Program-made: the position numbers and the translations under genes
In this document: positions 1 through 12,061 of the stretch, piece after piece
Numbering within the stretch: the stretch's first letter is position 1
Layout of the letters: every line of letters begins with the position of its first letter
Notes under the pieces: model-generated
What the model was told of the DNA's origin: nothing
The model's database searches: none
The model's input: the letters and a program-made list of their open reading frames with translations, nothing else
Assembly (NCBI GenBank): GCA_947561715.1
Contig: OX387203.1
Location: 6,200,001 to 6,264,000 of the forward strand
Direction of reading: 5' to 3'
From: Ascidia mentula
Taxonomy: Eukaryota > Chordata > Ascidiacea > Phlebobranchia > Ascidiidae
DNA length: 64,000 nucleotides

Positions 1-694
1 ATCACAAGGAGCTGCCGAGGGAAATAAGGTTTAACCACTTCACCAGGTCAATAATAGGACAACTTATTGCACAACGTTGCGTTTTGTCATGTTTGGTTTG
101 CAATAAGAACCACTGCTAAATTGACCTTTATGAGAGTTTGCACAATTCTTGGGCTTTATCCCGGGGGTTTCTCTTTCAACTTCCGTGGTTATGGAAACTG
201 TTGCTCTGTGTAATTAGATCTTACAGGGACCATCATGAACTTGTGTCTGGGATCCGTCCCAGTGTTTGTTTCATTTCCTGGTGGTTTTCATAACGACTTT
301 CGTTTTCCATATCAGTATTTAAAAAGTTTAAGAGGAAGCCTTGTTGGGTAACAGGCGAAACGTCGGTTAATAAAGTTACGTTTTTATTGTAAGAGGAACA
401 GACTATTAAATTACAATATGCCTGGCAGCAACAGAAACATTAAGTTTATGTTATGTTAGCCTGCATTTTTGACATTCTGAATAGTTATTTTGATAAGTGA
501 TGTAGTTGCATTTTGATATTCTGAATACATATTTTGATATTCTGTATAGTTAATCCTGTTCTTGTACAGCTAGGAAAAATTTAACAAAATTGTTTTGGCC
601 GAACAATGTCTGAAACCGTTTTCAACTGTGGGTAAAATAATACAAAAAATAACGTTTATCAACGCTGGTAATGATCCTTATGTATCATCTCCAG
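1..694. other. Intronic sequence of PLCL with a repeat copy
   Basis: No exon was recognised here. The PLCL gene runs in from the left, so this is probably intron. Positions about 331-413 hold one copy of an interspersed repeat that recurs near 24541 and, diverged, near 62712. Confidence 0.5.
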
Positions 695-3600
695 TTGCTC
701 ACATACGTGTTCATTAAACGAACAACTCGCCGTCCGCATCGTTGACACCACTCCCGACCAGTTTGTTGTCCACACTAAGAAGTAAGACAATATATTATAT
801 GTTTTTCTATATTTGTTTCATTTTCGTATCTCTTTTCCGACCTGTCAGGTGAACGTGGATGTGATCCAACTAATGGCTAAAACTGTGTTTATTTGTTTCG
901 TAATTTGTCATAATTCTAACGGTTCCTTGTGTCAAAAAAAGCCTCAAGGCCCATCTAGAATTTTGTGAACGATTACAGACTGTGGGATTTTTAATAAACG
1001 TGGGGAAGCACCTGTAAATAATCATTTTAAGTTTTAAATATAAAATCATTTTAAAATATAAAAAAAAAATAGCTGAATTTCCGACACGAAAATCTTCTAT
1101 CTGACAAAAATACTCAATTATTCGAGGATTTTATCATTAATTTTGATTGAATTTCTCATGTTTTTCAGGTACTTAACGCGTGTGTTTCCGAGCGGACTGA
1201 GGTACGATTCCAGTAACTTCAACCCACAAGATTACTGGAACTGCGGGGTGCAGATTGCCTCTCTCAATTACCAAACACCAGGTAAAGTTGCTACACGGCC
1301 TTTAATTAAGTGACTTAATGACTTACATACAAATAATAAGTAAAGATCCTGTGACGCTTTTCTATAATCGGGGTCACCAAATGTGGTGTTTTTTTCAGGT
1401 ATCCAATATTATAGCTACTGTGTTGCAAAATCTTTATTTTTTTTAGAGGAAGGGCAATGTGAAATGGTTTTAAATTACTCAAAACCCCATGCAGCAACAT
1501 CTTTACTGACGGCAACGTCAAAGGCGTATTACAAAACTTTAGTAAATGTCATTGACAAGACTAAATACTTCACTGTCAAAAATAATCTCACGACCATGTT
1601 CGGATGTGAAAATGACTTAGATTGTCATCTCCTGTAAAATCCAAAGGGGTAATTTTCATGTGCCTTATCTTTTAGATTAAGTAGATTCTGTTTGAATAAG
1701 CGACTAATGATGCCCACAAGGATAAGCGACATATACATATATGTTGAAAACCTTGTGTGGGAGAACCATATTAGGGTTTATGAAAGACGTTGTTGAAGAT
1801 ATCTGTAGGTCATGAAACTATCAGGAGATTTTAATAATATAAATTCTCGTCGAGTGAAAGTAAAGATTTTATTATTATATCATGCGTTTCAGGTTTGATG
1901 ATGGACATCAACGACGGAAGATTCTCCATGAACGGTAGCTGTGGTTACGTACTGAAACCAAGTGTGATGCGTGAGCCTGTAAGTTATTTATTTTCGTAAT
2001 ATTTCATCATTATAACCTATTTTTTTACATCCGCTAGATGGCGTACTACAGCACGCAGCATACCGATACCATCCCTGGAGTTCCAACCAAAACACTGAAC
2101 CTTCGCATCATCAGTGGCCAAAACTTCCCCAAGCCCAGAGGAGGCGGTGAGTTCCCGCTACAGATAGGTCTTAACCCCTGTGCTTACTTTGTCGTGTGAT
2201 GCTGGTGTTGTCTTGCAATGCATCCAGACCTAAAGGCACAATGATTAACCAATATTTATAAGAACCCTGAACCATAACTGTAAGGTTCACTGGCATAGCA
2301 GCCGAACTGGATCAAAGTCAGATTTGATCGATATATGATGGTTGAGATTACCAAGCCATAGGGCCTTCACAGTTGGGCGATCCCTTTTATGTTATTGTTT
2401 TTGCGCACCCCGACCAGGATTAAATTGTTGTGTTGTCGTTACTCTACGCAAAGTGAATTGAAAATAATTTGGTAAGGTTTGCGATCGTGTTTATACATTG
2501 AAATGTAGCGGTAGTCACTGGTCAATACGTTTTGCATGTGTTTAATACTCCTAGCAACAACCATCACACGTTGTTTGACCGTTTACGTGGGTTTTCGCAG
2601 GCGCTAAGGGCAATGTTATCGACCCCTACGTTCTGATTGAACTTTTCGGCGTTCCGGCCGACTGCGCTGAGCAACGAACCAGAACCGCGCCCAACAACAG
2701 CGGGGAATCACCGGTGTTCGACGAATCCTTCGAATTCCGCCTTACTCTGCCCTCTCTCGCCCTCGTGCGGTTTGTTGTGCTCGACGACGAGTTTATCGGC
2801 GACGAATTCATCGGTTTGTTGCTATTGTACTTACTGTAAACAGCAGATATAGGGAGAAAACAAACAAAGTATTTTAAAGTAGCTGTGTTACTTGAGTGTT
2901 TAAACGAATTATTGCAATAGATTGATATTTTCTGGGGCTCAAAACAATAAAGTGGTTTTCCCAACACAGCGAAGTTAGTGGCAGATCTAAACTGCAAAAA
3001 AGCAATGGTTTTACTAAAAATGTGTCTTGTGTTTATAATTTTTCAATTGTAACTAACATATTGTTTCATTGTGCCTACATTTGAGTCTTTCCTGTACTAT
3101 AAGAAACAACCTTTCGCACACAGGTCAGTACACAATTCCGTTCGAATGCATGAGACCCGGTTACCGCCACCTTCGCCTCCGTTCCATATTCGATGAACCG
3201 CTTGAAGATGCCACTCTGTTCATTCACGTTTCGATCGTAGATTCGGAGGCGGTAGCAGTTGGGTCTGGTGGCGTCGCTGCCGCCGTTTCCCAGTCGAACA
3301 CGTCTGGCGGAACGCTGAAGAAGCGCGGAAGTTCGAGCAAACGATTGAAGAAAACCCGGTCGCGGAAGGATATCGATTATCTTGCGATACGCGAATGCTC
3401 TTTGCCAGTTTTGGACGATCTGTTTCGTAAAGCCGACGCGCCATTGCGTCATGCTACGTCACTGCGGGAGTCGCAGCGCTGGTCTTTGTCGTACTTGCGC
3501 GAGGCTTGTGGTGCGGGTCCACTGGCATCAGTCAAGCAGTGTGTTCGGTGCTTAGCTCAAAGGCTAAGGGCTGACTCTGGACAAAGCGACGGTTCTACTC

Positions 3601-4861
3601 CCCGCCAAAAACGTTCCTTTTCGGCTCAGTCGGCGGATGACGACACACAAACAGCCACTGAGAGTGACCAAGGCGACTTACGGCGAAGCACAGTTTCCGG
3701 TGACGTTCGCTTAAAACGGCAAGCGTCTCAAACTTCACAATCTTCCACCGATTCGTCGTTCACAGCATCCCCGGTGACAATTCTGCGCCAGGAAAGAAGA
3801 CTGCTGTTGGATCTACGCGCACCTTATAGTAACAACGAATACTGGAGGAAAGCGGGATTAGCGTTGGACGCTTACGTGTCGGACACGCTTGCAGTATTGG
3901 ACAATGCTCCCGGATGCTGTGCGTCCTTGGAAGGTTTCTGTCAATCAATGGAAACCTATTATGAAGTGAGTGCGTGCAGTTTTATGATAAGGAAACCTTA
4001 GGAATTGCTCCGATCACCAGAGGTTGTTAACGAAAGCTTTTTTGTGTTCACTATAGGTAGCGCCTACTGAACAGGATTTAACCAAAAGGAACCAAACTAA
4101 CCTACTTAAAACTTTTGGCGCCTTAATTTTGCAAAAATATATCTCTCTTTTGGGCATTATCTTTCTACCAGCGACAGCAATTTATCAGGATAGGAAGTTA
4201 ATAATAACCTGCTTAACGTTTTCTGATGGAAAAAATTAACAATGAAACATATGTAAGTTTTTACCTAAAGTGTTTGTTTCTTCAGGAAATTCCTCAATTG
4301 ATAAGTGGCAACATTCCATCAAATCAAGGAGAAGGTGATTCTCTGAGTAGTGGTGTGATAAACGGGGGTAATGGAACCCCGGTATCGAAGAAATCAGCCA
4401 AGGCAGCAGCTAAGAAGAAATCCTCGAACAGCCTGGATGGCGACCGCAAGAGGCGCCAAACGCTCGAAGAAAATCTACGCTGGAATCACAGCATTGTGAA
4501 AGGGCAGGTGGAGCTTTTGCGCGCTTGCTCAGATGAGGCATCGCGCTCTCTAGCGGACATATGGGAGGCGGCGACGCGTTGCTGCATCGCAGCTGAAAAA
4601 CCGAAACAAACCGATACGACCAACAACACGAACGGCCTGGAGAAAAGTGACGGTTCGGGGAATAACCAAAATGGAAACAACAGCGCAACGGGCGCTTTGG
4701 CGCCGCAAACGGCAAAGTACAACGGCACGAAAGGACTTTTCGGTGTGGCCAAACACACCTTACCGCCGTTCGCTCGTTCTCGATCAACCTCGTCGCCTAA
4801 ATTCCCAAAACAGGACCGCGCTACGGCTGATGACGCGCCATACCCGATCACACCATTGTGA
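695..4861 (+). CDS. PLCL: Phospholipase C-like protein (PLCL/PRIP), 3' part
   Basis: Partial gene, 5' end outside the window. Exons seen: 695-781, 1169-1281, 1893-1978, 2038-2146, 2601-2813, 3124-3965, 4286-4861 (TGA); all phases join. The translation covers the end of the PLC Y-box ([33 protein letters not shown]), a C2 domain ([56 protein letters not shown]) and a long C-terminal helical region ([39 protein letters not shown]). The ADCAEQRT and [15 protein letters not shown] strings and the C-terminal region match vertebrate PLCL1/PLCL2 rather than active PLC-beta or -delta. In vertebrates these proteins are catalytically dead and bind Ins(1,4,5)P3, phosphatases and GABA-A receptor trafficking partners. 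The catalytic X-box lies outside the window, so inactivity cannot be verified here. An insertion rich in Ser, Gln and Asp (about 3560-3780) separates the conserved blocks. Confidence 0.88.
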
Positions 4862-6542
4862 CGTGGCTTATCGACGCGCGCGTTCGCCTAATTGCGTGAG
4901 GTACATCGGTCAGTGTTGTTCAAGTGCAATCAATCTTTGCCGGCACTTGTGGCTTTTATTGAGATTTTGCTCGTGTGGGAGAACTAGATTTGCTTGCAGC
5001 CCTTCCGCATATCGGCCTCAAAAGCTACCAACGCCTTCTCATCAGTCCCGTTGCTTGTAAAGGCTAATTTCTTCGGTAATCACGACAACCAGTTGCGTTG
5101 GGATCCTATTGTTTTTTAATTATTCCGTTTTCTTCTGTACATCTCATCTTGTAGAAAATAATGTTTATCAACATAAAATTTTCACCATTTTTTGCTTTTT
5201 AATTTTTTTTTTAAAGCCGACGCAACCTGTTCTAAAACTATACTTTGAACAAAGTGGGCCAATGTTATTCCCCAGCTGTTTATGGACTTTTGTTTGTCAT
5301 GCCATTTCTTTATACATGACACACCGGTTTCTAGGTTAATTAACAAAAGAAAGTCATGACACATGTTGACAAGCAAACGTAATATATTTAAAATCGGCAC
5401 ACGCGAACTGGTTTCAATGTGCTTGCTGAAAAAGCCAATAACATTTTGCCGAATGCATGCACTTCCCTGTGAGCTGAAGTCACTGCGCAAACCAAGTCAT
5501 TTGAAACTGCCCAAAGCTGGAAAATGAGGCCACACTGAGAAACTATTGTAATATACAAATGCTGACGTGGTTACTCTTCCGCTAGACAACTTTCTCATTC
5601 CTTTATACTGCCTGGTGGTTGTTTGGTTAGTTCATGCCCACTAAAAAGTGCGCATGCGCTTTGCAGTATAGCATTTCAGTAGCTCTCGTTTCTGCACTTG
5701 TCGTAGTTGAGCGTGACTGCTCTGTCCCTATGCTTCGCCGCTAAGTGGCGCTCCACATAAAACTCTCGCTTTTTTCGCTCCCTCCAAGACCAAATTTACA
5801 AAGCCGATCAACTTTAAACAAACGTTTATTTTCTGGTATTTTTCGCCAACTTTTCCTCACAAGTGTCGCGATTATGAAATTTCGAGCGCGATGTTTTCGC
5901 CTCTGACGGTTTCTGATGCATTTGTTTCCCCTCCTCCACTTTTCGCCGATGTTTTGTTGTTGTTTTCTTATTTTGATCGATTCTCTATTTTTCCCGCAGT
6001 TCCTAATTAATCCAAGGTAAATATGAAAAAAGAGTCTATATCGGCTTTCGTATTCTATTCAGCACATCACGAAAGACCTTCAAGAAGAATGTTAGGGGAC
6101 GTAATTTAATTTAGGAAAAGAATTAGTTAAATACACGAAAAGGGAAAGCCAAAGTTAAAGTTCATAGCACTGATGATGAGCGTTTGCTTAGTAATGATCA
6201 GCATACTAGGTTTGGGTTTCCTACTTTCACAAAAATATCGTACATGTTCTTAAATAAACTGGCAGTTCTTGCCTAAAACTCGGTAGCAGGAACCCTTTAA
6301 TGTTTTGCTTTGAGAATTGCTGCACTAAACAATAAAAATTCATAGTGTCTAGTGTAAAAAATGTATAACAATAATAACAAAAAAACATCGCTAAAGATAA
6401 AAAAAATATTATTGATAATCTTGGTTGCGCTTTAGGGAATATTTCTGAAAATACCCGCCGAGCGACCCTTGCTTTAAGATTACCTTTGCTCAGTTTAATT
6501 TCGATTTATTGAATCGCTAGCGTGTTAATTTGAACCTTTTTC
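4862..6542. other. Intergenic: PLCL 3' UTR, then operon promoter region
   Basis: No coding exon recognised. The first part should be PLCL 3' UTR. A GC-richer block at about 5620-5950 carries an NRF-1-type palindrome at 5649-5659 and looks like a promoter. AATAAA hexamers occur near 6251 and 6330. The short ORFs here have no recognisable content. Confidence 0.45.
5649..5659. promoter_or_regulatory. NRF-1-type binding site
   Basis: TGCGCATGCGC is a perfect match to the NRF-1 palindrome. It lies about 0.9 kb upstream of LYRM7, a mitochondrial respiratory-chain assembly gene, which fits the known role of NRF-1. Function is inferred; a match this short could be chance. Confidence 0.4.
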
Positions 6543-6935
6543 ATGTCGGGAAGAGAAAATCTGAGGCGACTTGTGCTAGCTGCGTTTAAGGATTTGCACC
6601 AAGCTAGACTACAAACTTTTCGCGGAGACGAAAAAGCTTTAAAAGCCGGGCGAGACGAAATCAACCAACACTTTCGGAATAACAAGGACGTTACAGACCC
6701 CAAGGTCATCGAAGAGCTGATCACGGTGGCTAAGGATTCTGCTTCGATCCTACGTAAACACGTTGTGCAGATTGAACAAGTTGGCGATAAGGAATACCGG
6801 GCTAATATAACGAAAGATACGTACAAGTTTGACAACGTAGAGTACAGAGACGTTGCCGAATCGGAATTACTCGGCAACAAACGCAAGAAAACGAAAAGGT
6901 GCGCGGACGCAGGAGAAGACAAGAAAACTGACTGA
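6543..6935 (+). CDS. LYRM7: LYR motif protein 7, complex III assembly factor
   Basis: Single-exon 130-residue protein. The N-terminal region (LVLAAFKDLHQARLQTFRGD, then KALKAGRDEINQHFRNNKDV) follows the LYRM7/MZM1L pattern: a short helix with the degenerate LYR-type motif, then a basic and acidic helix pair, and further on SASILRKHVVQ. The family works in the mitochondrial matrix, binding the Rieske iron-sulfur protein (UQCRFS1) before it enters complex III. The C-terminus is Lys-rich and longer than in human LYRM7 (104 residues). The next gene, CINP, starts only 29 bases after the stop, in another frame, so the two probably share a transcript. The start is the first ATG, with a pyrimidine-rich leader directly before it. 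Confidence 0.85.
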   Translation: MSGRENLRRLVLAAFKDLHQARLQTFRGDEKALKAGRDEINQHFRNNKDVTDPKVIEELITVAKDSASILRKHVVQIEQVGDKEYRANITKDTYKFDNVEYRDVAESELLGNKRKKTKRCADAGEDKKTD

Positions 6936-6964
6936 TTTTTTATGTTGTTTTTTACCGTTTTGCC

Positions 6965-7591
6965 ATGAAACAGAAAAGAAAGTCGCTTGGTAACTCCCAG
7001 CAAGGTCAATTGACAGGATTGCCAAGACAGCTCAAAGACAATGCTGCAGATGTCCATAACTTGGTCACCAAATGGGACAAATTGAATTCCACAGGATTCA
7101 CAGCAGTGACAAATGTTTGTGACATAAAGTTGACTCTCATTGCAAAGGCTGATAGCAATGAAAATGAGCCTCAATACTCTGTTGAACTTGAGAGTGCTTG
7201 TAATCAACTGTCTGAAGTCCTCAAACAATTGACATCTGTATATGATAAGCTAATTAATGTTGCCTCCAAGTTTGAAAAACTAGCAAAGCTACAAGGAATT
7301 TCACCAGAAGCCAATAAACCCTTTGTTTCATGGCAACCAAATGACTTTGCATTACATGGAAGGGAAATTGTGAATATGATCGGCAGAGAACTTTTGGTGA
7401 AAAGGTGCATAGTTGAAAATGTGGCTCATATCGACCACTGGGTGGCTGCCAATGACCTTGAGCAGCATAACAAACAATGCCGAGACATTCTGATGTTTTA
7501 TTCATCCTGTTGGCTGCACCAACCCTATATCAATGAGAACAAGCAACATGTTCTTATTCAAGAAATGCTTATGGAGAGTGGGCACACATAA
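6965..7591 (+). CDS. CINP: Cyclin-dependent kinase 2-interacting protein (CINP)
   Basis: Single-exon 208-residue protein, close to human CINP in length (about 212). Diagnostic blocks are KDNAADVHNLVTKWDKLN near residue 24, GRELLVKRCIVENVAH near residue 138 and SCWLHQPYINENKQH near the end, finishing in MLMESGHT (human ends with a similar ML.TGH). CINP links CDK2 and CDC7 at replication origins and binds ATRIP in checkpoint signalling; later work also ties it to ribosome assembly. The gene sits 29 bases behind LYRM7 with no AATAAA between, and 180 bases ahead of a third same-strand gene. The 29-base gap contains no AG, so a trans-splice acceptor for CINP would have to lie inside the LYRM7 coding sequence, or the pair is translated from one dicistronic mRNA. 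Confidence 0.88.
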   Translation: MKQKRKSLGNSQQGQLTGLPRQLKDNAADVHNLVTKWDKLNSTGFTAVTNVCDIKLTLIAKADSNENEPQYSVELESACNQLSEVLKQLTSVYDKLINVASKFEKLAKLQGISPEANKPFVSWQPNDFALHGREIVNMIGRELLVKRCIVENVAHIDHWVAANDLEQHNKQCRDILMFYSSCWLHQPYINENKQHVLIQEMLMESGHT

Positions 7592-7771
7592 AAAATACAT
7601 AGAACAAGGGTAAACTTTTTCTGTTACGTTATCTTGGTAAATGCTGTAAAAAAGCTTTTTAACATGTTTTCCTTGTGCTGGTTGAGACATTTAAACTGTG
7701 TTGGAAAGTTGATCATCCTTTCACCAAAATTGTTTATTTAATTGTTTCAACTATTTTAAGGTACATGTAAA

Positions 7772-10311
7772 ATGTTGTTAAGCCTAGATGTGCAGACTGT
7801 TTGGTGTGCACACTCATCTGTTCCGTTCAATGTCATTGCATATGGAAAGTTGTTTAAGGAAAGTGTTGATTCTGTAGTTACAGCAGGTGAGGATGGAATT
7901 GTAAGAATATTTGCCGCACCTGAGAAATCGTCAAACCAGAAAACCACAACTCTACAGGTATGTGCTTTGATACAAAAGCGTTATGTTTTGTTTAAATGTC
8001 GATGAGAGGCAACTCACCAAAATTGAACAGCTTTTTGATGTTTGCAAAATGAAATACAAATATACTATCTTGGATCACATCTTTACATGCAATATACAGT
8101 AAAATCTGGAAGCAAAGTTGCTCAGTGCCCATGCCGATTCACTTCATTTATTGGTTGTCCACGTACACTGTAGTACTGTCAGACTAATTATAATGTTTTG
8201 ATTAGATTTCATTTTCTTGCCAAGCTTAAATGCTTAAAAAGTGGTTCAAATTTCCTACTGAAACAGTTAACCCATTTTTAGTTAAAGAGATCACTTGAAG
8301 CCAAATGTGGTCCTGCCCTTCACATATTGCTCAAGGACATAACAAGGTTATCACCATGTGATATGCTGGTTGCCGACACACGAGGGTCTGTCGTCTTGTT
8401 CTGCGACGGCCAAATTCTCAACCGCAAAGGCTCTGTGAGTGGTAAATCTGCTCAAATCACTGCAATTGAAATACAGGAAACAGCAAGTGAGTATTCAATC
8501 TGAGTGTTTACAGGATTCTTGTAAAGCTACATGTCAAAAAATATCCATATTATACTGTATCATTAAACTTAAATCACATATTATGTTGTTAAATATTCAA
8601 AATGTAAATTTGAAAAGTCGTTCTTTTGTTTTTATTGAAGGATCTTGCTTTAAATGTTGCTTTATGTTTAGTGGGCCATGTTAATGTGATAATTGGTCGA
8701 GATGATGGAGAGGTTCTCTGCTTCAACACTTTCTCACAACTGTGGAGAATTCGCTTGAGTGATTGTGTGAGAGAGGTGATAACAGTGTTTAATGTCTGTT
8801 CAAGTATATGTAGTGATTGACGAACACATATGCAGTAGACCAGTGATTCCCAACCTTTTTTTGGTTGCGTACCACTTGGAGGTAAAACAATTTTGACGCG
8901 TACCACTTGGTTAAGTGGTACAAAGTAACCTTGGGGATAAAGTAATGAATATTTTAAGATGTACGCGTATCACCAGATGGGAAACAATGCAGTGGACCAT
9001 TTTATGCTTCTCATAAGGGGTTGTTTAATTTGTGTGTTCTAAATGATATTTGATACAGGACTTAAATGTGTTTTCAAGAATTCACCATTTTTGCACTTGC
9101 AAATTGTGTCATAAACGTTTGTTATTAGAAGTCGCAAAGTTGTCCTTCAGTCACCTGTATCCTTGCAACTTCAATTGTCACCCAGTCATCACGTGGAATT
9201 ACAGCAGATTACATTCTTGTTGCTGACACTCAGGGCTATGTTTATGTAATTGTAGGTGAGAAAGTAATGGATGTCATCAATGTTCCGTCTGCAGTTAAGA
9301 CTGTAAGTTCATATTCTAACAGGAAAATTAGTTTTAAAGTTCCCAAAGGTGTTAATTTATAAATGCAATTTGCAAACACAATACGCAAGTGTACCAAACC
9401 TTGTCACATATGTTAAACTTCTTCACAGATGACTGCTGGGCAATTTCTTCAAATGGAAGACTCAAATCCAAGCAACCAAAGGTAACAACACAAAGGTGAC
9501 CTACATTTATAGACAGAAAATCTGCAGCTATAAATCCAGGACTATATCTGTTGCCAACATAATTTTTTTCCGAACTGCAACAAACTACTGGAAGTTTTAA
9601 CACTTTGCGACACAGCAGCAACTCCACCAAATATTGCTACAAGCTATCAAATTATTTTCTTGTCATTTTGTGTTCAGGTTAACGCAAATAGCCCTTGGCT
9701 GTGAAAACGGCACAATTTGGCTGTGTGTCGACTTCACCATTGACAAAACTTCGCCTTATGCTGAAATTGGATATCCAATCAGTGAATTGAGGCCTGTGCC
9801 GGCCAAGGGCAACTTTGTTCAAGGCATCAATAGTGTTGATGGCATTGTAGATCTCCTCATATGCGCTGGACACTTTCCTTCGCTACTTGTGTTGCAACAT
9901 GGCAAGGTAACACGTTAGGGATTAGTTTTTGTGAAGACAAAACTATTACGAACAAACAGACTGGCCCGAATTGCAGTAAACCCAGACAAAGACGTTTTTG
10001 CAACTCATGCCATCAACAGTTCAATAAATTGATCGACATCTTTAATACATAAAACATGTCGACGTTTTCTGTAATATGATGGGCCAGCCTGTTTGTTTTC
10101 ATAGTTGTGAGCAAATCCTTGAATTAAGTTCCTGTTGAACTCATAAACCTCCCTTTAGGTTCTTCATACACTAGATCTCCCAAGTTGGCCTGTTACAATA
10201 TGTAGTCTGACTGACTACATGCCCAGAAAAGAAGCAGAGAAAAGTGATTCACGTTCGAACTTACTTATTGGCTGTCGTGATTCCACCATTCATCTGGTCT
10301 CCATCACATAA
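7772..10311 (+). CDS. Unrecognised beta-propeller protein
   Basis: Seven exons: 7772-7957, 8282-8486, 8672-8775, 9129-9302, 9429-9481, 9678-9906, 10159-10311, giving 367 residues in one frame. The protein repeats blade-like units in which a hydrophobic strand is followed by Asp/Gly-rich turns: VVTAGEDGIVRIFA, MLVADTRGSVVLFCDG, VIIGRDDGEVLCFN, ILVADTQGYVYVIVGEK, IALGCENGTIWLCVD, LLIGCRDSTIHLVS. This fits a seven-bladed WD40 or FG-GAP-like propeller, probably a scaffold. No orthologue was recognised. The ATG is preceded by a good acceptor (pyrimidine tract and AG at 7759-7760) with no donor upstream in the gap after CINP, as expected for SL trans-splicing of a downstream operon gene. An AATAAA lies at about 10561. 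Confidence 0.72.
8841..8989. mobile_element. Short hAT-like nonautonomous element
   Basis: Begins CAGTGATTCCCAACCTTTTT, the usual hAT/Charlie-type terminus, and ends in a degenerate inverted copy (GATGGGAAACAATG). It is flanked by CAGTAGAC (8833-8840) and CAGTGGAC (8990-8997), a one-mismatch 8-bp duplication, the size expected for hAT insertion. It lies in an intron of the propeller gene and has no coding content. Confidence 0.6.
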
Positions 10312-12061
10312 TGTGATTAGTCACATGGTGCAATGCTGAATGAAATTCCAAACCGTTGGATGTACAGTGACACATTTTATTGTTTGAAAACTCGAAACGA
10401 ATTTCGTGTCAAACTCACGAATGGCGTTGCTAACCAAATGACAACAGTGCAACACAAATGTTGAAAGATAAAGTGCTCCTCCGAGTGGAAAATAAGACTA
10501 CATGTACCACTAAAATTATTATGTAATAAATGTAGAGTTTGTAATGAACAGTGGTTATCCAATAAAAGAGGTTACAGATCGAGTTTGTGTAGGTAGTGCT
10601 ATTAGTTGCCTAAAGCTTATATTATTCAATGTAAACTAGAATGTAAAATCCTGATAACACATTTTTTAATGGCGCACATTCAGTAACAATTTTTTTTGAA
10701 AAATATTTTTATGTACCACAAAGTGATACACAACACATAAACAGCGAAACTTTCATGTCAGTTTCTATGTACCATATTGGTTAAAAATAACAATGTAATT
10801 AACAAAATTATCCAACTATCTAAAAAAGAGTCGTGTATTACTAAGCAGGCAATGAGGTATTTTGAGCCAAAACTTTTAAATACAAGTTTTGACAGTTCCT
10901 AAAGGCTAATACAAACGAAATGGAACCTGGTAGAGAAATGTGGCCATGCCACTGAATTACTTCATCTTCGGCCACAGTTTTATGCACTTGAACAGAGATG
11001 GCAATTTTTACATTTAGAAGCTACCCCACTATGTGAAAAACTATGCATTGGAATGACCAAAAAATTTGATAAGGCAAAATAAAAACATTCACAAAATGAG
11101 TGTTACAACAAGAAACAACAAGTCGAGACACGATAGATAAATGTGGGCGAGATATGGTATGTATGGCACTTTGAAACACACTTTAATAAACTCAACATCA
11201 CTGTACTGCACATGTAACAATTCTTAAAAAAAATCGAGTCTGTTGAAGTTGAAAAAGTTACAACTAAATTTTCATGTAAGTAACTTCATGCAGAAAGGAA
11301 AGGGTTTTTCTTGGATGAGAAAGCAAGGCAAAATAATAACATTCCCTGGAGGAGTACTGGCATGAAAAGTAAATTATTACCTGAGAAGTCACCAATAGTA
11401 GCTACAGAATGTGCCTTTGCTTTCCCAAAATCCAGCATACAACCACTTTGGAATTTAACATTAAAGTTATTGTCATATAAGGAGCTAAAATTGCAGGTCC
11501 ACTTTTCCGGCAGATTAGATTTTAAAGTTTGCCTGAAGAGTTATTGCAGGGAAACATATGATTTTAATAATGTTCACATCAAGGCTATACCGGCTCTATA
11601 AAGCACCATGGATTCAGCACACTGAGCAAAAAGTTGACATCAATGGCAAGGTACAACAGCAAAAAGTTTTGAGGCATGGTTCACAACACAGAGAAAAAAC
11701 GTAGGAACATTGAGGAAATGTACACGATTATATGACAGAGTAATCAGAACCTTCATATTAAACTGTGCAAGATGGCAAACATTCAAGTGTTAAAGCTGTT
11801 GCACCTTGTTAGAATATTTGTAACGCAGGAACTTTTTCGCCTCCAGTGACATAATGAAAACAGTATGTGGAGTAGATATGAAACTTTTTTGAAAACATAA
11901 GATTGTGAAATTTTAAAAGAGTTGACTACGAACAATGAAGACTCGAGAGAACATTGTTGGAACTTTTGTGATGCTTTACTGTCGTTAAATGAAGTGAAAT
12001 GACTCTAGTTGTAGCACAATTGTGCTGCAGACAAGAAGAAACAAACATGTTTTGATGCTCA
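10312..12061. other. Convergent 3' UTR region
   Basis: AT-rich sequence between the stop of the plus-strand propeller gene and the stop of minus-strand SMUG1. Plus-strand AATAAA occurs near 10561; a minus-strand AATAAA (TTTATT) occurs near 10376, so the two 3' ends could overlap. No exon is supported; the short ORF at 11311-11601 has no recognisable content. Confidence 0.4.

Noticed and set aside
3075-3452. Minus-strand ORFs opposite the PLCL C2 and helical exons
   Set aside because: Mirror frames of a clearly conserved plus-strand coding exon.
7772-10311. Assigning the propeller gene to ITFG2, kaptin or the AASDH C-terminal propeller
   Set aside because: Only generic blade turns match; no diagnostic block was found.
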